Assembly (NCBI GenBank): GCA_004553405.1
Contig: SFLO01000092.1
Location: 1 to 5,563 of the forward strand
Direction of reading: 5' to 3'
DNA: 5,563 bases
From: Coriobacteriaceae bacterium
Lineage (GTDB): Bacteria > Actinomycetota > Coriobacteriia > Coriobacteriales > QAMH01
The position numbers were made by a program, and so were the translations under genes. This document shows positions 1 through 5,558 of the stretch, one piece after another. Below the pieces are notes generated by a model that searched no databases, was not told the origin of the DNA, and saw nothing but the letters and a program-made list of their open reading frames with translations. Position 1 is the first letter of the stretch. Each line of letters starts with the position of its first letter.

Positions 1-768
1 GAAGACGAGATCCCCTACAAGGGCGAGGTCCTCACCCGCATCTCCCTGTTCTGGTTCGACCTGCTCGAGAAGGCGGGCATCGAGAACCACCTGGTCTCTG
101 CAGACGTCAGGGACCTCCCGGAGCAGTTCCAGCCGTACGCCGACTACCTGGCGGGCCGCTTCATGTTGGTCAAGAAGGCCCAGATGTTCCCGGCAGAGTG
201 CATCGTCCGCGGCTACCTGGCGGGCTCCGGCCTCAAGGAGTACAACGCCCAGGGCACCGTTTGCGGCATCGAGCTGCCCGAGGGCCTGGTCAACTCCTCC
301 AAGCTTCCCGCTCCCATCTACACCCCCTCCACCAAGGCAGAGATCGGCGACCATGACGAGAACGTCTCGTTCGAGCGCACCTGCGAGCTCATGGGCGTCG
401 AGGACGCCACCGCCCTGCGCGACGCATCCATCAAGGTCTACACCACCGCTGCAGACTACGCCGCCACCAAGGGCATCATCATCGCCGACACCAAGTTCGA
501 GTGGGGCTCTGTCGACGGCAAGCTCATCCTTGCAGACGAGGTCCTGACGCCCGATTCCTCGCGCTTCTGGCCCGCAGACGAGTACGAGCCCGGCCGCAGC
601 CAGGCCAGCTTCGACAAGCAGTTCGTCCGCGACTGGCTCGACGCCAACTGGGACCGCACCGGCAACCCGCCGCGCCTCCCCCAAGAGATCATCGACGCCA
701 CCAGCGCCAAGTACATCCAGGCCTACGAACTCATCACCGGCGAGAAGTTCGTTCCCGCAGGCAAGTAA
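1..768 (+). CDS. purC: Phosphoribosylaminoimidazole-succinocarboxamide (SAICAR) synthase, 5'-truncated by window edge
   Basis: This enzyme joins aspartate to CAIR using ATP to make SAICAR in cytosolic de novo purine synthesis. The frame is open from base 1, so 255 residues are visible and the ATG at 163 is internal. Counting from base 1, residues 62-76 (MFPAECIVRG... followed by AGS) match the first SAICAR synthetase signature. Residues 160-169 (IIADTKFEWG) match the second (D-x-K-x-E-x-G). The stretch around residues 100-121 (NSSKLPAPIYTPSTKAEIGD) is typical of the longer, yeast-like PurC subgroup of roughly 290-300 residues. By that measure about 40 N-terminal residues, including the glycine-rich ATP-binding start, lie outside the window. 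The stop is TAA at 766-768. No other purine gene follows directly; the downstream hairpins suggest purC ends its transcription unit here. Confidence 0.96.
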   Translation, partial: EDEIPYKGEVLTRISLFWFDLLEKAGIENHLVSADVRDLPEQFQPYADYLAGRFMLVKKAQMFPAECIVRGYLAGSGLKEYNAQGTVCGIELPEGLVNSSKLPAPIYTPSTKAEIGDHDENVSFERTCELMGVEDATALRDASIKVYTTAADYAATKGIIIADTKFEWGSVDGKLILADEVLTPDSSRFWPADEYEPGRSQASFDKQFVRDWLDANWDRTGNPPRLPQEIIDATSAKYIQAYELITGEKFVPAGK

Positions 769-772
769 GATC

Positions 773-822
773 GCCCCGCCGGCGCTGCCTGCCGCCATGT
801 GGACGTCGGGCGGCGCCGGGGC
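773..822 (+). other. GC-rich imperfect hairpin downstream of purC
   Basis: The arms are 773-789 and 808-822. The base of the stem is GCCCCG (773-778) paired with CGGGGC (817-822). A three-base bulge, a GCGC/GCGC block and a short GCC/GGC block follow, with a loop of roughly 18 nt. No run of T follows, so it is not a classical intrinsic terminator by itself. It could protect the purC mRNA 3' end or act with the next hairpin. The fold was worked out by eye and no energy was calculated. Confidence 0.45.
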
Positions 823-833
823 TGCATCTTGAC

Positions 834-874
834 GGGCTGCACCTTGCTCGGCAGGCGTGGCCCTTTGTTTTTCT
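834..874 (+). terminator. Probable intrinsic terminator between purC and the next cluster
   Basis: GGGC (834-837) pairs with GCCC (860-863), CAC (840-842) with GTG (857-859), and TGC (845-847 region) with GCA (851-853 region) around a TCG-type loop, with small bulges. The stem is followed at once by TTTGTTTTTCT (864-874), the only T-rich run in this GC-rich region. It probably ends purC transcription. The T-tract runs directly into AGGAG (875-879), the ribosome site of the next gene, leaving no room for a promoter after the terminator. Transcription of the downstream cluster must therefore begin upstream and pass this hairpin, or read through from purC. Confidence 0.55.
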
Positions 875-888
875 AGGAGAACCGCCAC

Positions 889-1497
889 ATGACCATACGC
901 AACCAGAACAACGACCGCTACAAGGACGGCGGAAAGAAGAACGTCGCCCGCACCTCGCCCGGCCGCGCCAAGATCAAGTCGAAGGCAGGCTCCTCTGTCT
1001 ACGTGAAGACCAAGGACGCCAAGGCCAAGCGCAAGGAGGAGGAGGCCAAGGCCCAGCAGAAGGCCAACAAGGAGAAGGCCCGCGCCGCGGGCAAGGCTAC
1101 CGGCAGGGATGCCGAGGTCATCTCCAAGGGCATGAGAGCCATGGAGGACTACCAGCACTTCCGCCGCAACTGGATCGCTCTGATCGTCGTTGCCATCGTG
1201 GGCGTCGTCGTCAGCTTCGCTGCGCCCAGGGTCATGTGCGAGGGCGGTGCGCTCGAGGGCCTCGCCGCATACCGCTACACCACCCAGGTGGTGGGCCTGG
1301 TTGCCGGCTACGGCGGCCTCATCGGCGCGTTCGTCCTCGACTGGCGCAAGATGCGCCCCATCCGCAAGGCGCAAAAGCTCATGGACGGCACCGCCAAGGA
1401 GAGCAAGAAGGAGCGTGCTCACCGCGAGAGGGCAGAAGCCAACAAGGCCGCCAAGAAGGCATCCCGCAAGGGCATCTTCGGCGGCAAGAAGGAGTAG
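889..1497 (+). CDS. Lysine-rich two-helix membrane protein, function unknown
   Basis: I do not recognise a named family. The 202-residue product has three parts. Residues 1-90 form a very basic, Lys/Ala/Glu-rich segment without hydrophobic stretches, part of which (about 40-70) looks helical or coiled-coil. Two hydrophobic helices lie at about 94-112 and 132-152, joined by a short loop containing one Cys (117). The C-terminal tail (153-202) is again strongly basic, ending in FGGKKE. By the positive-inside rule both tails should be cytosolic. There is no signal peptide. The ATG at 889 is supported by AGGAG at 875-879, 9 nt upstream. The gene is 9 nt from the amidohydrolase, so the two are likely co-transcribed. 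The basic tails could bind nucleic acid or ribosomes, but nothing in the sequence proves this. Confidence 0.85.
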   Translation: MTIRNQNNDRYKDGGKKNVARTSPGRAKIKSKAGSSVYVKTKDAKAKRKEEEAKAQQKANKEKARAAGKATGRDAEVISKGMRAMEDYQHFRRNWIALIVVAIVGVVVSFAAPRVMCEGGALEGLAAYRYTTQVVGLVAGYGGLIGAFVLDWRKMRPIRKAQKLMDGTAKESKKERAHRERAEANKAAKKASRKGIFGGKKE

Positions 1498-1506
1498 GAG
1501 GCGCAC

Positions 1507-2946
1507 ATGCTGCTCACAGCCAAGTACGTCATGCCCATCACCAGCCCCTTCATCGAGGACGGCGCTGTGGTGGTGCACGGCGACAAGATCGTTGCCGTTG
1601 GCCCTGCGGCCAAGCTCAAGGCCGAGTACCCGGACGAGGAGGTGCGCGACTTCGGTCTGGCAGCCATCTCGCCCGGCTTCGTGGACCTGCACACCCACCT
1701 GCGCTACACCGCCCTGCGCGGCCTGTTCGAGGACATGCCCTATGCGGACTGGAAGAGGGCTGTGCTGCGCTGCGAACCCTTCCTCTCGCACAGCGACTGG
1801 GAGGACTCCGCCTTCCTGGGCGCGCTCGAGGCCATCGCCTCCGGCATCACCACCCTGGCAGACATCACCATCCCCGGCTCGCCCGTCAAGGCGATTCACC
1901 GCTCCGGCCTGCGCGGTGTGGTCTACCGCGAGGTGATTACCATGCGCCCAGAGAACGTGGGCGACGCCATGGAGGAGGCTCTGGCAGACATCGAGCGATG
2001 GAAGGAGCGCACCGCTGACACAGACCGCCTCACCTACGGCCTGGCTGGCGGCCCCATCTACTCCACCCACCCCAAGGTCTACAAGGCCATCGCCGAGCAC
2101 GTGGGCAGCTCGGACATGCCCGTCGCCATGCACCTGGCGGGCAGCCGCGAGGAAGCCGACTTCATCCGCTACGGCAGCTCCCCGTTCTCCGTCCATGCCA
2201 GCCAGGGGTCGAGCTTCGACATGGAGATGCCGCCCTGGCTGCCGGCCGGCGTGAGCTCCGTGCGCTACGTCTACAACTGGGACATCCTCGACGTGCCCAA
2301 CATGCTCGTGGTGCACGCCGTCCAGGTCGACGAGACCGACATCAAGATCCTGGCCCAGCAAAACGTCGCCGTCGCCCACTGCCCCCGCATCAACGCCAAG
2401 CTCGGCATGGGCTTCGCGCCGGTCAACGACATGCTCGAGGCCGGCATGACCATCGGCATCGGCACCGACAGCCCCGCCGCCGTCGACACCACCGACATGC
2501 TCGACGAGATGCGCGTCGGTCTGATGATCAACCGCGCCGTCAACGCGGGCAGGCACCGCGGCATGACGGGCGAGAAGATGCTGCGCATGGGCACCATCGA
2601 CGCCGCCAAGGCGCTGCGCATGGACCACCTCATCGGCAGCCTCGAGCCCGGCAAGAAGGCCGACATCATCGCCGTGGACCTGCACAACAGCCACCAAAAC
2701 CCCACCAGTGACCCGGCTTCCGCCGTCATCTACACGGCCAACCAGGACAACGTCATGTGGACCATGGTCGACGGCCGCGTGCTCTACGACAACTTCGTCC
2801 ATGTCAGCGGCCTGCAGAGGGACAAGATCGTTGACACCGCGCGCGAGATCCGCAGCCGCATTCGCCACGGCATGAACGACGAGACCCTCTACCGCCAGAT
2901 CCTCAAGCGTCTCGAGGAAGACGCGTCGGACCGCCTCAAGAGATAG
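1507..2946 (+). CDS. Zinc-dependent amidohydrolase, cytosine/adenosine-deaminase-like (MtaD/SsnA type)
   Basis: This 479-residue protein belongs to the amidohydrolase superfamily, in the branch holding MTA/S-adenosylhomocysteine deaminases, aminodeoxyfutalosine deaminases and chlorohydrolases. Order of parts: a small beta-sandwich segment (1-56), the TIM-barrel with HTH metal motif (H62, H64), third ligand H209, a second conserved His (H270 in VVHAV), HCPRINAKLG (291-300) and the metal-binding Asp in GTDSP (D321). The C-terminal beta-sandwich return includes GSLEPGKKADIIAVDL. All usual metal ligands are present. The glutamate normally three residues after the third ligand (HLAE) is glycine here (G212), and the Ser of GTDxxAS is Ala (A325), so the substrate cannot be assigned. 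AGGAGG (1496-1501), 5 nt before the ATG, fixes the start. It is cytosolic and sits second in a three-gene cluster. Confidence 0.92.
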   Translation: MLLTAKYVMPITSPFIEDGAVVVHGDKIVAVGPAAKLKAEYPDEEVRDFGLAAISPGFVDLHTHLRYTALRGLFEDMPYADWKRAVLRCEPFLSHSDWEDSAFLGALEAIASGITTLADITIPGSPVKAIHRSGLRGVVYREVITMRPENVGDAMEEALADIERWKERTADTDRLTYGLAGGPIYSTHPKVYKAIAEHVGSSDMPVAMHLAGSREEADFIRYGSSPFSVHASQGSSFDMEMPPWLPAGVSSVRYVYNWDILDVPNMLVVHAVQVDETDIKILAQQNVAVAHCPRINAKLGMGFAPVNDMLEAGMTIGIGTDSPAAVDTTDMLDEMRVGLMINRAVNAGRHRGMTGEKMLRMGTIDAAKALRMDHLIGSLEPGKKADIIAVDLHNSHQNPTSDPASAVIYTANQDNVMWTMVDGRVLYDNFVHVSGLQRDKIVDTAREIRSRIRHGMNDETLYRQILKRLEEDASDRLKR

Positions 2947-2955
2947 GAGCGCTCA

Positions 2956-3135
2956 ATGGGTGCCAAGGTCATCAACGAGAAGCATCGCAAGGAGAGGGAG
3001 GAGCGCGAGCTCGAGGAGTTCATCGCCGCCCAGCGCGAGAAGCGCAAGGCCATGCTCAAGACCGCCGTGGTGGTCGTCGTCTGCCTGGGCCTGGTCGTCG
3101 CGTTCTGCCTTCCCAGCATCGGCATGCTCCTTTAG
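2956..3135 (+). CDS. Small tail-anchored membrane protein (59 residues)
   Basis: A short gene directly behind the amidohydrolase. Residues 1-35 are highly charged and rich in Glu, Arg and Lys, likely an amphipathic or coiled helix. Residues 36-59 form one hydrophobic segment starting TAVVVVVCLGLVVAF and ending at the stop with no charged residue after it. This is the pattern of a C-terminal tail anchor with the charged part in the cytosol. Support for translation: AGGAG (2945-2949) merged with the amidohydrolase stop and 6 nt before the ATG, a 9-nt gap identical to the gap upstream, G/C-ending codons like the neighbours, and a TAG stop at 3133-3135. I do not recognise the family. It may be a partner of the 889-1497 membrane protein or the amidohydrolase, which is inference from position only. 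Confidence 0.75.
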   Translation: MGAKVINEKHRKEREERELEEFIAAQREKRKAMLKTAVVVVVCLGLVVAFCLPSIGMLL

Positions 3136-3159
3136 GCGCCATCCCTGCGCGAAAGCCCC

Positions 3160-3216
3160 GCGGCCCGTGTCACACCCATGGGGTATGCTCACCCCATGAG
3201 AGCTGACACGGGCCGC
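3160..3216. repeat. Nested inverted repeat around the polymerase promoter and start codon
   Basis: The outer arms are a perfect 13-bp inverted repeat: GCGGCCCGTGTCA (3160-3172) and TGACACGGGCCGC (3204-3216). Inside is a perfect 8-bp inverted repeat: CATGGGGT (3177-3184) and ACCCCATG (3191-3198), with a 6-nt centre. The two share nearly the same centre (3188 and 3187.5). The putative -10 box lies in the middle, the polymerase ATG (3196) lies in the inner right arm, and the outer right arm falls in codons 3-7. It may be an operator for a dimeric regulator, or an RNA hairpin in transcripts arriving from upstream. No T-tract follows, so it is not a normal intrinsic terminator. Confidence 0.85.
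3184..3189 (+). promoter_or_regulatory. Putative -10 box for leaderless transcription of the polymerase gene
   Basis: TATGCT matches the TAnnnT pattern of housekeeping -10 boxes. It ends 6 nt before the ATG at 3196, so a start 7 nt downstream would put +1 on the A of the start codon. No good Shine-Dalgarno site precedes that ATG, only GGGG 12 nt away. Both facts fit a leaderless mRNA, common in actinobacteria. No clear -35 box is seen at the expected distance (around 3161-3166, CGGCCC), which may mean dependence on an activator or a weak promoter. Confidence 0.5.
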
Positions 3217-4459
3217 ACATACATCTGCATCGACCTCAAGTCCTTCTACGCCAGCGTCGAGTGCGCCGAGAGGGGCCTGGACCCCTTCACCACCAACCTG
3301 GTGGTGGCAGACCCAGAGCGCACGGAGAAGACCATCTGCCTGGCCATCACCCCCGCCATGAAGGAGCTGGGCATACGCAACCGCTGCCGCCTCTTCGAGA
3401 TACCGGCGGGCATCGACTACCTGGTCATCAAGCCGCGCATGCGCCACTACATGGAGGTCAGCGCCCAGATCTACAGCATCTACCTGCGCTTCATCGCGCC
3501 GGAGGACATCCACGTCTACTCCATCGACGAGTGCTTCATCGACGCCACCCCCTACCTCGGGCTCTACGGCAAGACGGCGCGCCAGATCGCGCGCATGCTG
3601 ATGGACGAGGTCTTCGCAGAGACGCGCATCACGGCCACTGCGGGCATCGGCACCAACCTCTTCTTGTGCAAGCTGGCGCTCGACATTACGGCCAAGCACG
3701 TGGAAGACGGCATCGGCTTTCTGGACGAGGATGCCTTCCGCCGCACCATCTGGAACCACCGCCCCATCACAGACATCTGGAACATCGGCCCCGGCATCGC
3801 AAACCGCCTGCTCAAGTACGGGGTCAAGGACCTCGAGGGCGTCGCGCGCATGCCACCTTCCATCCTCTACGAGGAGTTCGGCGTCAACGCGGAGTTCCTC
3901 ATCGACCATGCCAACGGCATCGAGCCCTGCACCATCGCCCAGATCCACGCCTACGAGCCCCAGGGCTCCAGCATCACCAACGGCCAGGTCCTCTCCAGCG
4001 ACTACAGCTTCGAGGAGGGGCTCGTGGTCTTGCGCGAGATGGTCGAGGCAAGCGTGCTCGAGCTGGTGGAGAAGCACCTGGTGACAGACCAGCTGGCCCT
4101 CTATGTGGGCTATGCGCGCGAGCGCGGCGAAGGCGGGTCGGAGCGCTGGTTCGAGGGCGGCCACGGCAAGCGCGCGCTGGGCGCGGCCCCGCGCAGAGGA
4201 GCTCTACCGCCAGACGGTCGACCCGGGGCGCCCCTTGCGCAGGGTGAACATCTGCTTTGGCAACCTGCTGGACGAAGACTGCGCCACCCTCGACCTGTTC
4301 ACCAACCCAGAAGACGAGCTCAGGGAGCGCTCGCTTGCGCAGGCGCAGATCGCCATCAAGGAGAAGTTCGGCAAGAACGCCGTCTTCAAGGCGACGAGCC
4401 TCCAGGAAAAAGCTACTGGCAGACAACGGAACGAGCAGGTGGGCGGCCACAGCGCGTAA
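3196..4459 (+). pseudogene. Y-family (UmuC/DinB-like) DNA polymerase, apparently frameshifted
   Basis: A translesion-type DNA polymerase in two frames. Frame A runs from 3196 with an intact catalytic core: D13 in ICIDLKSFYASVE, the steric-gate position Y18, D111-E112 in YSIDECFID, and a helix-hairpin-helix thumb near 193-217 (DIWNIGPGIANRLLKYGV). The little finger begins around residue 260. After GGHGKRALG (residues 321-329) frame A turns into an arginine/proline-rich nonsense tail running to a stop at 4641. The natural C-terminus continues in the +1 frame from about 4193 (AEELYRQTVD...) to the TAA at 4457-4459, ending RNEQVGGHSA, typical of UmuC/UvrX-type proteins. The join seems to lack about ten residues as well as shifting frame. 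As read, the product keeps its catalytic core but loses most of the DNA-gripping little finger. It may be a pseudogene or a sequence error. ATG 3196 was chosen over 3178 because of the -10 box. Confidence 0.8.
4171..4200 (+). other. Frameshift/deletion junction in the polymerase gene
   Basis: Homology-like sequence leaves frame A after about 4182 (KRALG) and resumes in the +1 frame at about 4193 (AEELYRQT). Going from frame A to the next frame needs one extra base or a loss of 2, 5, 8... bases. Relatives usually carry a longer Thr/Ser-bearing linker between the GGHG-like segment and the ELY segment, so a deletion of around 30 nt is the simpler reading. The spot is rich in short GCGC/GCGCG repeats that could promote slippage or misassembly. 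The exact breakpoint cannot be set by eye. Confidence 0.6.
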
Positions 4460-4462
4460 TAT
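4457..4462 (+). promoter_or_regulatory. Possible -10 box for the membrane protein/yolD-like pair
   Basis: TAATAT is close to the TATAAT consensus and is rare in such GC-rich DNA. It overlaps the TAA stop of the polymerase gene. A start near 4468-4470 would give a short leader with the AAGGAG site at 4486-4491 before the GTG at 4497. No -35 match is visible 16-18 nt upstream (AGCAGG around 4434-4439), so this is only a candidate. Confidence 0.3.
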
Positions 4463-4485
4463 GGTGCCCAACGCACACGAGAGAC

Positions 4486-4491
4486 AAGGAG
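4486..4491 (+). promoter_or_regulatory. Ribosome binding site that selects GTG 4497
   Basis: AAGGAG lies 5 nt before GTG 4497, the same spacing as the site before the amidohydrolase. The alternative in-frame ATG at 4461 has no Shine-Dalgarno site. This decides the start of the membrane protein gene. Confidence 0.65.
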
Positions 4492-4496
4492 CAGAC

Positions 4497-5210
4497 GTGG
4501 CAATCGACGAAGAGACCCTGCGCGAATATCTTGACGACCCCCAGGTGCGCCATGCCTGGAACATCCCCAAGGCCAACCGCTACGCCAAGGTCTTCGCCGT
4601 GGTGCACATCGTGGCGCTCGTCGCCATGGTCGCGGCCCTGATCGCCTACTTCGCCCTGGCAGACCGCGCGCTGGTGGCCAACCGCCCCTCGGGCCTCGTC
4701 ATAGTCGCGGTGCTCGCCTTTGCCGTGAGCATCATGCGCTTCCCGCAGCTCAAGGCAGAGATTCGCGACCTCGCCGCCTTCAAGCGCGAGCTCGCTCGCA
4801 ACCTCAACGGCCAAGACGCCCACGATGTCGACGCCCAGCAGCGCGTGGAGGAGGGCTACCTGTGGCCCTCGCGCCACTACAGCATCGTGGCCAAGATGGC
4901 TGGCGTCACGGCCTTCATCGTCTTGATCATCAACACCTACCAGATCGCCGGGCTCGACCTCTTCCGCACCGTCGTCTTCGACTTGGCCATCGTCGCCTAC
5001 CTCGCAGGTTCGCTGTGGAACAACTTCGCGTTCAAGGCGGAGCTGCTCGAGGCAGAGCTCGAGGTCCGCATGCGCGCCTCGCTCGAGTACCGCGAGCGCG
5101 ACCCGGAGGGCTTCCAGCGCCAGTACGACGAGCCGGACGGCTACACAGACGACGACATCGACTATTCCGCTGCTCCGCGCGACCCGCGCGACGGCCAGGG
5201 GGGCAACTAG
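4497..5210 (+). CDS. Four-helix integral membrane protein, function unknown
   Basis: With the GTG start the product has 237 residues (MAIDEETLREYLDD...). I do not recognise the family. Residues 1-30 are a hydrophilic N-terminus. Hydrophobic helices lie at about 31-54, 65-82, 133-155 and 157-178, arranged as two hairpins separated by a charged cytosolic segment (83-130). The C-terminal tail from 179 is acidic, first a Glu-rich helix (AELLEAELEVRMRASLEYRE) and then a disordered Asp/Pro/Gly-rich end (DDDIDYSAAPRDPRDGQGGN). No catalytic motif was seen. The gene lies between a Y-family polymerase and a YolD-like gene and is only 3 nt from the latter, so it is probably co-transcribed with it. A role in DNA-damage tolerance is inference from position. 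The frame-A tail of the polymerase overlaps its first 145 nt. Confidence 0.82.
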   Translation: MAIDEETLREYLDDPQVRHAWNIPKANRYAKVFAVVHIVALVAMVAALIAYFALADRALVANRPSGLVIVAVLAFAVSIMRFPQLKAEIRDLAAFKRELARNLNGQDAHDVDAQQRVEEGYLWPSRHYSIVAKMAGVTAFIVLIINTYQIAGLDLFRTVVFDLAIVAYLAGSLWNNFAFKAELLEAELEVRMRASLEYRERDPEGFQRQYDEPDGYTDDDIDYSAAPRDPRDGQGGN

Positions 5211-5213
5211 CCC

Positions 5214-5558
5214 ATGGCCTCAAAGGCGGGCGCCGGCTTCAAGCCCTCTTCGACGGGGGTAGACAGGGCGCGCCAGTTCATGCCCTTCATGGCCCTCAAA
5301 GGCTACTTCGAGCTCTGCCGCGAGCAGGAGCGCTGCCCCGCGCCGCGCCGCGAGCTGACCGAGGAGGAGGCCCTCGAGCTGTCGCGCATGGTGGCCTCGC
5401 TGCAGCGCGGCGATATGGTGCGCATCACCTTCTACGACCAAGACGCCTACGTCACCCGTCAGGGCGTGCTCGGCGAGCTGGTCCCGGAGCTGCGCTTCTT
5501 GCGCCTGGTGCGCCAGCGCATCGACTTCGACGACATCGTCTCGATAACCCCCGTCTAG
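5214..5558 (+). CDS. YolD-like protein
   Basis: A 114-residue soluble protein. Residues 17-36 (DRARQFMPFMALKGYFELCR) match the N-terminal signature of YolD-like proteins (DRAKQFMPFxALKGF-type). The second half (VRITFYDQDAYVTRQGVLGELVP... to FDDIVSI, about 69-112) is the small beta-rich YolD domain with its closing acidic D-D-I-x-x-I strand. In Bacillus subtilis, yolD and yqjX sit directly before the Y-family polymerase genes uvrX and yqjW, and YolD proteins have been proposed as UmuD-like partners of such polymerases. Here the gene follows the polymerase with one membrane gene between. The ATG is 3 nt after the previous stop, with a G-rich site (AGGGGGG, 5197-5203) 10 nt upstream, so translation coupling is likely. 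The TAG stop is at 5556-5558, and only GCGGG remains before the window ends. Confidence 0.85.
   Translation: MASKAGAGFKPSSTGVDRARQFMPFMALKGYFELCREQERCPAPRRELTEEEALELSRMVASLQRGDMVRITFYDQDAYVTRQGVLGELVPELRFLRLVRQRIDFDDIVSITPV

Noticed and set aside
163..165. ATG as start of the SAICAR synthase
   Set aside because: The frame is open back to base 1 with purC-like sequence (KGEVLTRISLFWF), so this is an internal Met.
501..2018. Long plus-strand open frame crossing purC, the gap and the next two genes
   Set aside because: Its translation is arginine/proline/glycine/histidine-rich, as expected for an out-of-phase reading of GC-rich coding DNA, and it runs over three well supported genes.
3178..3180. 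ATG 3178 as polymerase start
   Set aside because: It lies upstream of the putative -10 box, has no ribosome site, and adds MGYAHP before a start that already fits the family.
3136..3195. LexA (SOS) box upstream of the polymerase
   Set aside because: No CGAAC-N4-GTTCG or close variant is present. The inverted repeat there has an unrelated sequence.
3160..3216. Inverted repeat as an intrinsic terminator of the upstream cluster
   Set aside because: No T-tract follows the right arm, and that arm is coding sequence of the polymerase.
2953..4164. Long open frame of about 400 codons on the minus strand opposite the polymerase gene
   Set aside because: It mirrors a GC-rich gene with clear polymerase motifs on the plus strand. 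Its translation is low-complexity (Ala/Asp/Val/Leu/Gly-rich) with no domain pattern.
4171..4200. Programmed ribosomal frameshift in the polymerase gene
   Set aside because: No slippery heptamer, downstream stimulatory structure or early stop typical of programmed shifts was recognised, and the apparent loss of linker residues points to a deletion or sequence error.
4461..4463. ATG 4461 as start of the four-helix membrane protein
   Set aside because: No Shine-Dalgarno site precedes it, while GTG 4497 has AAGGAG 5 nt upstream. The ATG overlaps a possible -10 box.
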